Source of the DNA: a virus
IMG/VR virus record: IMGVR_UViG_3300000116_000242
Coordinates: 1 to 21,272 of that record
Length of the DNA: 21,272 nt
Strand: one strand, 5' to 3'
The position numbers were made by a program, and so were the translations under genes. This document shows positions 7,029-13,633 of the stretch, piece after piece. Under the pieces are notes generated by a model that worked only from the letters and a program-made list of their open reading frames with translations, was not told the origin of the DNA and ran no database searches. Positions within the stretch are counted from its first letter, which is position 1; every line of letters begins with the position of its first letter.

Positions 7029-8758
7029 GTAGTTATATATTTGATGTAGAGACTGATGGCTTTTTAGATGTCGTGTCTAAAGTACATTGCATTGTTTTAA
7101 AAGATGTTGATACAAACACAATGATACATTTACCAGTAGAAGAAGCTGTTGCTAAATTAGAAAAAGCAGATTTAATCATTGGTCATAATATTATAAAATA
7201 TGATATTCCAGTTTTACAAAAATTATATGGCTTTGATTTTAAGAATAAAATTTTAGACACAATTGTAGCTACAAGATTATTATTCCCAGATGTAAAAGAA
7301 AAAGACTTTCAGCGTAAGGATTTTCCTAGAGATTGCATTGGTAGACATAGTTTAAAAGCATGGGGTAATAGAATTGGTAACTACAAAGCACAGTTTGAAA
7401 CTGATTGGAAAACTTATTCACCTGAAATGCTAGACTATTGTACTCAAGATGTAGAGGTAACTTATAATCTTTGGAAGATGATAGAACAAAAAGGTTACTC
7501 TCAACAAGCTATGGATTTAGAGCATGAAGTTTCTTTATTAATATTTAAACAAGAATCATATGGTTTTAGTTTTGATACTGATGGTGCTAAACAATTATAT
7601 TCTAAATTACAAAGCAGAAGATTAGAATTAGAAGATGAGTTACAAAATTTATTCCCACCTAAAACATTAAAGACACCTTTTATTCCTAAAGTAAATAACA
7701 AAGCTAGAGGATATGTTAAAGGTAAAACTTTTTATAAAGAAAAGATTGTTACATTTAATCCTTCTAGTAGACACCACATAGCAGATAGATTATCTGAAAT
7801 GCATGGTTGGAAACCTACTGTGTTCAATGATGATGGTAAACCAAAGCTAGATGAAACTACTTTATCAGCTTTACCATACCCAGAAGCTAAAACATTATGT
7901 GAGCATTTCTTATTAGATAAAAGAATTGGACAGCTAGCAACTGGTGCGCAAGCTTGGTTAAAACATGAGAAGAAGAATAAAATACATGGCACTTGTAATA
8001 CTAACTCCACAGTAACAGCCAGAGCAACACACTCGTACCCAAACATGGCGCAGATTCCTAGTGTATCTGTGCAGTATGGTAAAGAGTGTCGTGCATTATT
8101 TACAGTTCCAGCCGGTAAAAAACTTGTAGGCATTGATGTCTCAGGTTTAGAAGTGAGAATGTTGGCTCACTATATGGCTAGGTATGACAAAGGAGACTAC
8201 TCTAAAGTTGTGTTAGACGGTGATATACATACTGAGACACAAACTTTAGCTGGTTTAGATAGTCGTGACTTAGCCAAGCGTTATTTTTATTGTTTTTTAT
8301 ATGGTGGTGGCGTTAAAAAAATCGCTTCTGTTATAAATAAATCAGTACCAGAGGCATCTAAGATTAAAAAAAGATTCTTAAATAATTTACCTGCATTAAA
8401 TAAATTAATTGTAGATGTTCAAAAAGTTGCAGAACGTGGATTTTTAATGGGTTTAGATAAGAGACAAGTTAAAGTGCGTTCATCACATGCCGCATTAAAT
8501 ACTTTATTACAAAGCTCAGGGGCACTGGTATGTAAACAGTGGTTAGTTGAATTTGATAAAGTTATAAGTAAGATACCAGAAGCTCAACAAGTAGTGTGGG
8601 TGCATGATGAAATACAAGTAGAATGTCTTGAAAAAGATGCAGATACAATTGGGCAATTAGCCATAAAAGCAATAGAAGATACTGGTAGATATTTTAATTT
8701 AAGACTACCTTTAACTGGTGAATATAAAATAGGAGACAACTGGAGTGAAACACACTAA
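7025..8758 (+). CDS. Family A DNA polymerase with 3'-5' exonuclease (T7 gp5-like)
   Basis: A 577-residue replicative polymerase. The 3'-5' exonuclease domain starts at the extreme N-terminus with FDVETDG (Asp7, Glu9) and continues through IGHNIIKYDIP and LDYCTQDVEVTYNLW. Polymerase motif A is GIDVSGLEVRM (Asp371), motif B has Arg414, Lys418 and Tyr422 in RDLAKRYFYCFLYGGG, and motif C is VHDEIQ (His527, Asp528, Glu529). Tyr422 corresponds to T7 Tyr526 and E. coli PolA Phe762. The protein is 127 residues shorter than T7 gp5 (704), so the thioredoxin-binding insertion may be absent. TTG at 7025 is chosen because AAAGG stands at 7013-7017 and the exonuclease motif leaves no room for a later start. 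Confidence 0.97.
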   Translation: MSSYIFDVETDGFLDVVSKVHCIVLKDVDTNTMIHLPVEEAVAKLEKADLIIGHNIIKYDIPVLQKLYGFDFKNKILDTIVATRLLFPDVKEKDFQRKDFPRDCIGRHSLKAWGNRIGNYKAQFETDWKTYSPEMLDYCTQDVEVTYNLWKMIEQKGYSQQAMDLEHEVSLLIFKQESYGFSFDTDGAKQLYSKLQSRRLELEDELQNLFPPKTLKTPFIPKVNNKARGYVKGKTFYKEKIVTFNPSSRHHIADRLSEMHGWKPTVFNDDGKPKLDETTLSALPYPEAKTLCEHFLLDKRIGQLATGAQAWLKHEKKNKIHGTCNTNSTVTARATHSYPNMAQIPSVSVQYGKECRALFTVPAGKKLVGIDVSGLEVRMLAHYMARYDKGDYSKVVLDGDIHTETQTLAGLDSRDLAKRYFYCFLYGGGVKKIASVINKSVPEASKIKKRFLNNLPALNKLIVDVQKVAERGFLMGLDKRQVKVRSSHAALNTLLQSSGALVCKQWLVEFDKVISKIPEAQQVVWVHDEIQVECLEKDADTIGQLAIKAIEDTGRYFNLRLPLTGEYKIGDNWSETH

Positions 8759-9113
8759 AGCACAGCCTCGTTTTGATTTAGATTTAAAGTTTGGTCAACA
8801 AAATGAGAACGATTTTTTAACAGCGATTGAAGGTAAAGTAGAAGTAAAGACAGACAGAATGTGTATTAACACTGGCAATGTTTATATTGAAACTGAAAGC
8901 AGAGGCAAAGCTTCCGGTGTATATAATACTGATGCTAAATATTATGCTATCTGTTTATATAAAGCCGACAGAAAAAAGAATGTCTGGGTTTTAGTTCCTA
9001 CTAAACATCTAATAAAGTTGATGAAAAAATATCCAGTAAAAGCTGGTGGAGACAATTGGACTTCTAAAGGACACATAGTGCCTAAAGAAGCTTTAATAAC
9101 ATTTGATATATAA
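8745..9113 (+). CDS. PD-(D/E)XK nuclease-like protein
   Basis: A 122-residue protein starting with GTG at 8745, which overlaps the polymerase gene by 14 nt and has AGGAG at 8731-8735; the next Met is residue 39, inside the conserved core. The region FGQQNENDFLTAIEG followed by KVEVKTDR (Glu33, Lys35) and NVYIETES (Glu49) looks like the acidic-plus-lysine core of a restriction-endonuclease-like fold, and phage proteins of this type are common next to polymerase and exonuclease genes. It could be a DNA-processing nuclease acting with endonuclease I and the exonuclease. The fold is inferred from a short motif, so activity and substrate are uncertain. Confidence 0.8.
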   Translation: MKHTKAQPRFDLDLKFGQQNENDFLTAIEGKVEVKTDRMCINTGNVYIETESRGKASGVYNTDAKYYAICLYKADRKKNVWVLVPTKHLIKLMKKYPVKAGGDNWTSKGHIVPKEALITFDI

Positions 9114-9123
9114 AGGAGAAAAT

Positions 9124-9873
9124 ATGAATAAACAAAAAGTATTATTAATTGATGGCGATATTTTATTATACAAAATTGCTATGAATAATGAAGTACCTAC
9201 AGACTGGGGTAATGGTTTGTGGACATTACATGCTGATGAAAATGTATGTAAATTAGATGTAGATGCAGTGATAGATAATTTAGGTTCTAACTTTTCTGCT
9301 GATGATTATGTAGTTTGCTTAACAGACAAACATAACTTTAGAAAAGATGTGTTACCTAGTTACAAAAGCAACAGAAAAAATATTCGTAAACCTATGATGT
9401 TAAAAACATTGCGTGAATATGTAATGGAAAAACATAATGGTGTTGTTTGGAAAAACTTAGAAGCAGATGATGTTATGGGTATCATGGCAACAGAGCCTTC
9501 TATAGATGAACGAATTATTGTTAGTATTGATAAAGACATGAAAACAATTCCATGTAATTTATCTGCTGACGGACAAACAGTCACACCTATACCACAGCGA
9601 CTAGCTGATTACTGGTTTATGATACAAACATTAACTGGTGACAAAACTGACGGTTATGATGGTATTGAAGGAGTAGGCATCAAGACTGCTGAAAAACTAA
9701 TAATGAAGTATACTAATGTTCCCTTATTAGACCTATGGAAAATAGTCAAAAAGATTTATGTAGATAAAGGTTATACTGAGGCAGAAGCTTTACAGCAAGC
9801 CAGAGTTGCACACATTTTAAGACATGGAGAATATAACAAAAAGACAGGAGAAGTAAAATTATGGCAGATTTAA
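9124..9873 (+). CDS. 5'-3' exonuclease (T7 gp6-like)
   Basis: A 249-residue FEN/PIN-type exonuclease that in T7-like phages removes RNA primers and degrades host DNA. Metal-binding acidic clusters are visible in order: IDGDIL (Asp10, Asp12), LEADDVMG, SIDKDM and TGDKTDGYDG, followed by the helix-hairpin-helix motif GIEGVGIKTAEKLI that grips duplex DNA. The basic helical-arch region appears as PSYKSNRKNIRK. ATG at 9124 is chosen over the upstream ATG at 9103 because AAAGGAG (9112-9118) sits between them. The 3' end overlaps the next gene by 13 nt. Confidence 0.95.
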   Translation: MNKQKVLLIDGDILLYKIAMNNEVPTDWGNGLWTLHADENVCKLDVDAVIDNLGSNFSADDYVVCLTDKHNFRKDVLPSYKSNRKNIRKPMMLKTLREYVMEKHNGVVWKNLEADDVMGIMATEPSIDERIIVSIDKDMKTIPCNLSADGQTVTPIPQRLADYWFMIQTLTGDKTDGYDGIEGVGIKTAEKLIMKYTNVPLLDLWKIVKKIYVDKGYTEAEALQQARVAHILRHGEYNKKTGEVKLWQI

Positions 9874-10085
9874 TTAAGAGCCCACCACACTACAATCAAG
9901 GCAATATTGAACCTATTGATTATATTGTCGCTAATAAACTTACATACTGTGAGGGTAATGTTGTAAAATATATTTCTAGGTGGAGACACAAAGGTGGTGT
10001 GGAAGATTTAAAAAAAGCAAAACAATACATTGATTTTATCATAGATAAAGAAGGTGTTACAACAGTTACAGAAACGAAAGATTAA
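9861..10085 (+). CDS. DUF3310 protein (related to part of T7 gp1.7)
   Basis: A 74-residue protein almost entirely made of the DUF3310 pattern: PPHYNQGNIEPIDYIVA, then CEGNVVKYISRWRHKGGVEDLKKAKQYID. This small domain is common in phages and occurs in T7 gp1.7, a nucleotide kinase acting on dGMP and dTMP. The protein here is much shorter than gp1.7, so kinase activity should not be assumed. ATG at 9861 follows AGGAG at 9845-9849. Its place between the exonuclease and ribonucleotide reductase genes fits a role in nucleotide supply. Confidence 0.88.
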   Translation: MADLIKSPPHYNQGNIEPIDYIVANKLTYCEGNVVKYISRWRHKGGVEDLKKAKQYIDFIIDKEGVTTVTETKD

Positions 10086-10091
10086 ATAATT

Positions 10092-11582
10092 ATGAGCATA
10101 GACTATAGCAGAGATGAGTTGCTTACTGAATTTGGTAAGACAACATTAAAAGATAGATACTTACTACCTACAGAAACATCTCCTCAAGATGGATTTATGA
10201 GAGCCGCTAAAGCTTTTTCTGATAGTGATGAAATGGCAGAGCGTATCTATTCTTATGCATCTAAGCTATGGTTCATGTACTCAACACCTATTTTGTCTAA
10301 CGGTGGTGCTACTAGAGGCATGCCTATATCATGTTTTTTAAATTATGTAGGTGATAGTAGAGAAGGATTAACTGGACACTACACAGAGAATGCTTGGTTA
10401 GCATCCGTTGGTGGTGGAATTGGTGGCTACTGGGGTGACATACGAAGTGATGGAGTTAAAACTTCTGGTGGTTCTCAATCATCAGGTTCAATTCCTTTTC
10501 TTCATGTAGTAGACTCAGAAATACTTGCGTTCTCTCAAGGTAAAACTAGAAGAGGTAGCTATGCGGCATACATGAATATTAGTCACCCAGAAATTATAGA
10601 ATTTTTAGAAATGAGAAAGCCTAGTGGTGGTGATGTGCATAGAAAATGTTTAAACCTACATCATGGTGTCAATTTATCTAATGAATTTATGGAGTTAATA
10701 GATAATTGTATTAAAGAACCGACACATGATGATAGCTGGAATTTAATAGACCCACATACTAAAAAAATAATGCGGACTGTATCAGCAAAAGATTTGTGGC
10801 TTAAAATTTTAGAGACTAGAGTAGCCACTGGTGAGCCTTATGTTTCATTTATTGATACTGTTAATGAAGCATTGCCTGAAACACAAAAGAAATTAGGATT
10901 GAAAGTACATCATTCAAATTTATGTACTGAGATTACATTGGCAACTGCTGAAGATAGAACTGCTGTATGTTGTTTGTCTTCTGTTAATTTAGAAAAATAT
11001 GATGAGTGGAAAAATGACTCAAGATTTATACCTGACTTAGTTAGGTTTTTAGATAATGTATTACAATTCTTTATTGATAAAGCTCCCGAAGAATTATTTA
11101 GAGCAAGGTTTAGTGCATCACAAGAAAGAAGTATTGGACTAGGTGCTATGGGTTTTCATTCTTATTTACAATCTAAAGGTATACCATTTGAATCAGCTTT
11201 AGCTAAGTCAATGAACTTAAAAATGTTTAGAGAAATGAAAGAACAAGCTGTAGCAGAGAGTAAAAGACTTGCAGTTAAAAGAGGAGAAGCTCCTGACATG
11301 GAAGGCACTGGAATGAGACATGCTCATTTACTAGCTGTTGCTCCTAATGCTTCTTCTTCTATTATATGTGGTACAACTTCTCCATCTATAGAGCCATTTA
11401 GAGCTAATGCTTATGTGCAAAAAACTATGTCTGGTTCATTTCTAGTTAAGAATAAATTCCTAGAAAAAATTCTGGAGAAAAAAGGAATTAACAATGAAAA
11501 GATATGGACATCTATTTTATCTAACAGAGGGTCTGTGTTACATTTAAAAGAATTGTCTGACAATGAGAAAGGATGTATTTAA
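10092..11582 (+). CDS. nrdA: Ribonucleotide reductase class I alpha subunit (NrdA), main part
   Basis: A 496-residue frame holding the catalytic barrel of the large subunit, which reduces ribonucleotides to deoxyribonucleotides. Redox cysteines correspond to Cys81 (PISCFLN) and Cys293 (VCCLS); the active-site triad is Asn276, Cys278 and Glu280 (SNLCTEI). Late barrel motifs are present (RSIGLGAMGFHSYLQ, then APNASSSIICGTTSPSIEP). There is no room for an N-terminal ATP-cone, so dATP feedback control is probably missing. The frame stops early, after SDNEKGCI, while the conserved continuation (EKDVFKTAxEI) lies in the +1 frame. Joining at Lys493 would give about 585 residues. Either +1 frameshifting at AAA-G (11568-11571), a split gene, or a one-base sequence error explains this. 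Confidence 0.95.
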   Translation: MSIDYSRDELLTEFGKTTLKDRYLLPTETSPQDGFMRAAKAFSDSDEMAERIYSYASKLWFMYSTPILSNGGATRGMPISCFLNYVGDSREGLTGHYTENAWLASVGGGIGGYWGDIRSDGVKTSGGSQSSGSIPFLHVVDSEILAFSQGKTRRGSYAAYMNISHPEIIEFLEMRKPSGGDVHRKCLNLHHGVNLSNEFMELIDNCIKEPTHDDSWNLIDPHTKKIMRTVSAKDLWLKILETRVATGEPYVSFIDTVNEALPETQKKLGLKVHHSNLCTEITLATAEDRTAVCCLSSVNLEKYDEWKNDSRFIPDLVRFLDNVLQFFIDKAPEELFRARFSASQERSIGLGAMGFHSYLQSKGIPFESALAKSMNLKMFREMKEQAVAESKRLAVKRGEAPDMEGTGMRHAHLLAVAPNASSSIICGTTSPSIEPFRANAYVQKTMSGSFLVKNKFLEKILEKKGINNEKIWTSILSNRGSVLHLKELSDNEKGCI

Positions 11583-11850
11583 AACTGCTATTGAAATTAA
11601 TCAACAATGGATAATAGAACATGCTTCCGATAGACAACAATATATTTGTCAAGGACAATCAGTTAATGTGTTTGTTCCTGCTGATGTTGACATTAAAGAA
11701 CTACATGACATACACATGTTAGCTTGGAAAAGAAAATTAAAAACTTTATACTATTGTCGTTCAGAAGCTATTAAGCGTGCAGAGTTAGTATCTAAAAAAA
11801 TAGAACGAACTATTATACCTGAAGCAGACTGCTTAGCTTGTGAGGGATAA
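11563..11850 (+). CDS. nrdA: NrdA C-terminal part in the +1 frame
   Basis: This 95-residue frame continues the large subunit: DVFKTAIEINQQWIIEHASDRQ, in pieces typical of alpha-subunit C-termini, then FVPADVDIKELH and LYYCRSEA. Tyr63 and Tyr64 correspond to the E. coli radical-transfer pair Tyr730 and Tyr731, and Cys90 and Cys93 (CLAC near the end) to the C-terminal thiol shuttle. The enzyme cannot work without these, so this segment must be produced, joined or as a separate chain. It has its own ATG at 11563, overlapping the first frame by 20 nt, but no good ribosome-binding site. Similarity to the family begins at Asp4, exactly where the first frame loses it. Confidence 0.85.
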   Translation: MRKDVFKTAIEINQQWIIEHASDRQQYICQGQSVNVFVPADVDIKELHDIHMLAWKRKLKTLYYCRSEAIKRAELVSKKIERTIIPEADCLACEG

Positions 11851-11958
11851 TGTTAGATAGATTTTTATATGACTTTTTTCAGCAAGTGTGATGATATATT
11901 ATATTGGATAGGTAATTTATATCCAAAACCTAAACCAAGAAAGAAAAAAAAGAAATGA
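11850..11958 (+). CDS. Tiny basic-tailed protein, with apparent frame break
   Basis: ATG at 11850 overlaps the NrdA stop (TAATG) and reads MLDRFLYDFFQQV before a stop at 11889-11891. A second frame from ATG at 11869 reads MTFFSKCDDILYWIGNLYPK with a lysine-rich tail and ends at 11958 (29 residues). Removing one T from the six-T run at 11874-11879 joins them into a 35-residue protein: MLDRFLYDFF, SKCDDILYWIGNLYP, then a K/R tail. From memory this resembles short aromatic, basic-tailed proteins of marine podoviruses near the reductase genes. Either only the 11869 frame is translated, or the run contains an error or slippage site. The stop overlaps the next start as ATGA. Confidence 0.45.
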
Positions 11959-12122
11959 CACACCCAGACGACTTTAAAGTTACTTACAAAAAAAGAAAAC
12001 CAAAACCAAAACACACAGTTATGTGGACAGTATATCATACTATCTTAGCTGTTGAATTATTAATCATTATTATTATAGAAGGGATAGAATTATATGGGCA
12101 AATCATCAACGGACAATTATAA
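11955..12122 (+). CDS. Small membrane protein in the nrd operon
   Basis: A 55-residue frame: a basic N-terminal part (TYKKRKPKPKH) followed by one hydrophobic span at about residues 22-41 (VMWTVYHTILAVELLIIIII) and a short polar tail. This predicts a single-pass inner-membrane protein with the N-terminus in the cytoplasm. The start overlaps the previous stop (ATGA at 11955-11958), which supports translational coupling. It lies between the two reductase subunit genes but has no recognised reductase-related domain. The small size limits confidence; the tight coupling and coherent membrane topology argue that it is real. Confidence 0.55.
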   Translation: MTHPDDFKVTYKKRKPKPKHTVMWTVYHTILAVELLIIIIIEGIELYGQIINGQL

Positions 12123-12258
12123 AATTAGAGATGGAAAACATATACCTACTCAGAAATATAAAGATAACTGGGAAAGAATATTTGGTAAAAAAGAAATAGT
12201 TGAAGAACTTCCAAAAGAAGAAGCAGATTACATAAAAGAATTGGAAAAAAAGATATGA
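12094..12258 (+). CDS. Small soluble protein coupled to nrdB
   Basis: A 54-residue frame from ATG at 12094, overlapping the preceding gene by 29 nt and ending in an ATGA overlap with nrdB. It is highly charged, begins MGKSSTDNYKIRDGKHIPTQ and contains KDNWERIFGKK, a pattern (DNxxxIFGKK) that I recall from short conserved proteins of T7-like phages. The second half is an acidic and lysine-rich helix (EELPKEEADYIKELEKKI). The function is unknown. The ATGA coupling suggests that its translation feeds ribosomes into nrdB. Confidence 0.55.
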   Translation: MGKSSTDNYKIRDGKHIPTQKYKDNWERIFGKKEIVEELPKEEADYIKELEKKI

Positions 12259-13205
12259 GTTTATTTGAAAAACGAACACACTACAAACCATTTGAATACA
12301 CATGGGCATTTGAAGCTTATGATGCACACCAAAAAATGCATTGGTTACCAAGCGAAGTTCCTTTACATGAAGATGTAAGAGATTGGAATGAAAGATTAAC
12401 AGCAGAAGAAAAGAATCTTATAGGACAAATACTTAAATTCTTTACACAAGGGGATGTAGATATTGCGCAAGCATATCTTGATAAGTATATTCCTAAATTT
12501 AAACCACCAGAAATTAGAATGATGTTGTCGGCAATAGCTACTTCAGAAGCTAATCATGCACATAGTTACTCATTATTAAATGATACTATTGGTTTACCTG
12601 ACAGTGAGTACAAAGCATTTCAAGAATATAAAGAAATGTCTGACAAACATACCTATTTATTTGAGTCTAAAGGTAAAGGAATAGAAGGATTAGCTAGAGA
12701 AATAGCTTGTTTTTCTGCATTTGGTGAAGGCTTACAGTTGTTTGCTTCCTTTGCAATGCTTCTTAACTTCTCAAGATTTGGTAGAATGAAAGGAATGTGT
12801 CAGATAGTTACTTGGAGTATCAGAGATGAGACACACCATGTAGAAAGTATGATTAAATTATTCCATGCACTTATAAAAGAAAACCCGAATATTTGGACAG
12901 AAAAATTTAAGGCAAGTATCTATCAAACATGTAGAGATATGGTAGATTTAGAAGATAAGTTTATTGATTTAGCTTTTGCTCAAGGTGGCATCAGAGGTTT
13001 AAAGTCTGATGAAGTTAAACAATACATAAGATACATAGCTGATAGAAGACTATTACAATTGTCTTTAAAACCTAACTATGGTGTAAAACAAAACCCTTTA
13101 GGTTGGTTAGATTGGGTGTTAAATGGTGTAGAACATGCTAACTTCTTTGAGAATAGAGCTACAGAATACAACAAAGGTAGCATCACCGGAAACCTATGGG
13201 ATTAA
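12255..13205 (+). CDS. nrdB: Ribonucleotide reductase class I beta subunit (NrdB)
   Basis: A 316-residue small subunit, a ferritin-like helical protein with a dimetal site and tyrosyl radical. Ligands match E. coli Asp84, Glu115, His118, Glu204, Glu238 and His241: Asp67 (QGDVD), Glu98 and His101 (SEANHAHSY), Glu158 (GEGLQLF), Glu192 and His195 (DETHH). The radical tyrosine is present as Tyr105, at the same Glu-x-x-His-x-x-x-Tyr spacing, so this is a Tyr-radical enzyme and not a Tyr-less type. The C-terminal tail (ENRATEYNKGSITGNLWD) is of the kind that docks onto the alpha subunit. The ATG at 12255 overlaps the upstream stop (ATGA). It partners NrdA at 10092-11850. Confidence 0.97.
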   Translation: MSLFEKRTHYKPFEYTWAFEAYDAHQKMHWLPSEVPLHEDVRDWNERLTAEEKNLIGQILKFFTQGDVDIAQAYLDKYIPKFKPPEIRMMLSAIATSEANHAHSYSLLNDTIGLPDSEYKAFQEYKEMSDKHTYLFESKGKGIEGLAREIACFSAFGEGLQLFASFAMLLNFSRFGRMKGMCQIVTWSIRDETHHVESMIKLFHALIKENPNIWTEKFKASIYQTCRDMVDLEDKFIDLAFAQGGIRGLKSDEVKQYIRYIADRRLLQLSLKPNYGVKQNPLGWLDWVLNGVEHANFFENRATEYNKGSITGNLWD

Positions 13206-13222
13206 AGTACCCTTTTTAGAAG
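13205..13222 (+). promoter_or_regulatory. Degenerate third copy of the 18-nt repeat
   Basis: AAGTACCC (13205-13212) followed by TTTTTAGAAG matches the 18-nt repeat of 862 and 3373 at 13 of 18 positions without gaps, including the first eight. It lies in the 25-nt gap directly after nrdB and before the structural block, where a late promoter would be expected. The same 8-mer also occurs inside the tail gene at 20260, so this copy could be chance. Confidence 0.3.
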
Positions 13223-13230
13223 AATAAAAT

Positions 13231-13413
13231 ATGCCAGACTTAAATGATGTAGAATTACCTACAAAAGTAGACGATTTGATTGAACTTTTAAATAAAGTTT
13301 ATCCAGAAAAGTCACCTATTATATCAGATAAACCCAATGAAATATACTTTCAAGCAGGTCAAAGAGATGTAGTAAAATTTATTAACATGCTAAAAGAGAG
13401 GACTCAGAAATAA
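13231..13413 (+). CDS. Small hypothetical protein before the portal gene
   Basis: A 60-residue soluble protein: DDLIELLNKVYPEKSP, then a strand-like EIYFQAGQRDVVKFINMLKER. From memory, short proteins with a DLIxxLDxxFP...GxRxVVxFL pattern recur just before portal genes in T7-like marine phages, but no function is known. ATG at 13231 lies 25 nt after the NrdB stop, with only a weak AGAAG upstream. It is followed one base later by the next small gene. Position suggests it is the first gene of the late morphogenesis block. Confidence 0.65.
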   Translation: MPDLNDVELPTKVDDLIELLNKVYPEKSPIISDKPNEIYFQAGQRDVVKFINMLKERTQK

Positions 13414-13414
13414 T

Positions 13415-13632
13415 ATGTGTATGTCAAAGCCTAAAATACCAAACCAGTAGTGGCACCACCAGCAATTCAACCTATTGAATCACCAATTGCAGAAGAAAAA
13501 GCTTCTACAGTTGAAACAGCAGTAGATACTCAAGAAACTATAGCTAAAAAAGCTAAGAAATCTGGTACTACAGCATTACAAACTTCATCTGGTTTAAATA
13601 TACCAACTGTATCTGGTTTAAATATTACATAA
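13415..13632 (+). CDS. Proline-rich MC-x-KPK-type small protein, frame broken
   Basis: ATG at 13415 reads MCMSKPKIPNQ and then a TAG at 13448-13450. The -1 frame continues at once as KPVVAPPAIQPIESP and ends in TSSGLNIPTVSGLNIT at 13632. Adding one A to the AAA at 13441-13443 would give a single 72-residue protein (MCMSKPKIP, then KPVVAPP). This is the usual layout of a small podovirus protein next to the portal: Met-Cys, KPKxPKP, proline stretch, low-complexity middle, GLNI-type end. The second frame could only start alone at GTG 13450, which has no ribosome-binding site. Sequence error, a real mutation, or -1 slippage at A-AAC are the options. Confidence 0.6.
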
Positions 13633-13633
13633 C

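Noticed and set aside
7732-8133. 133-codon open frame on the - strand inside the DNA polymerase gene
   Set aside because: It is antisense to a certain polymerase gene, has low-complexity cysteine and leucine-rich content, no ribosome-binding site and no family resemblance.
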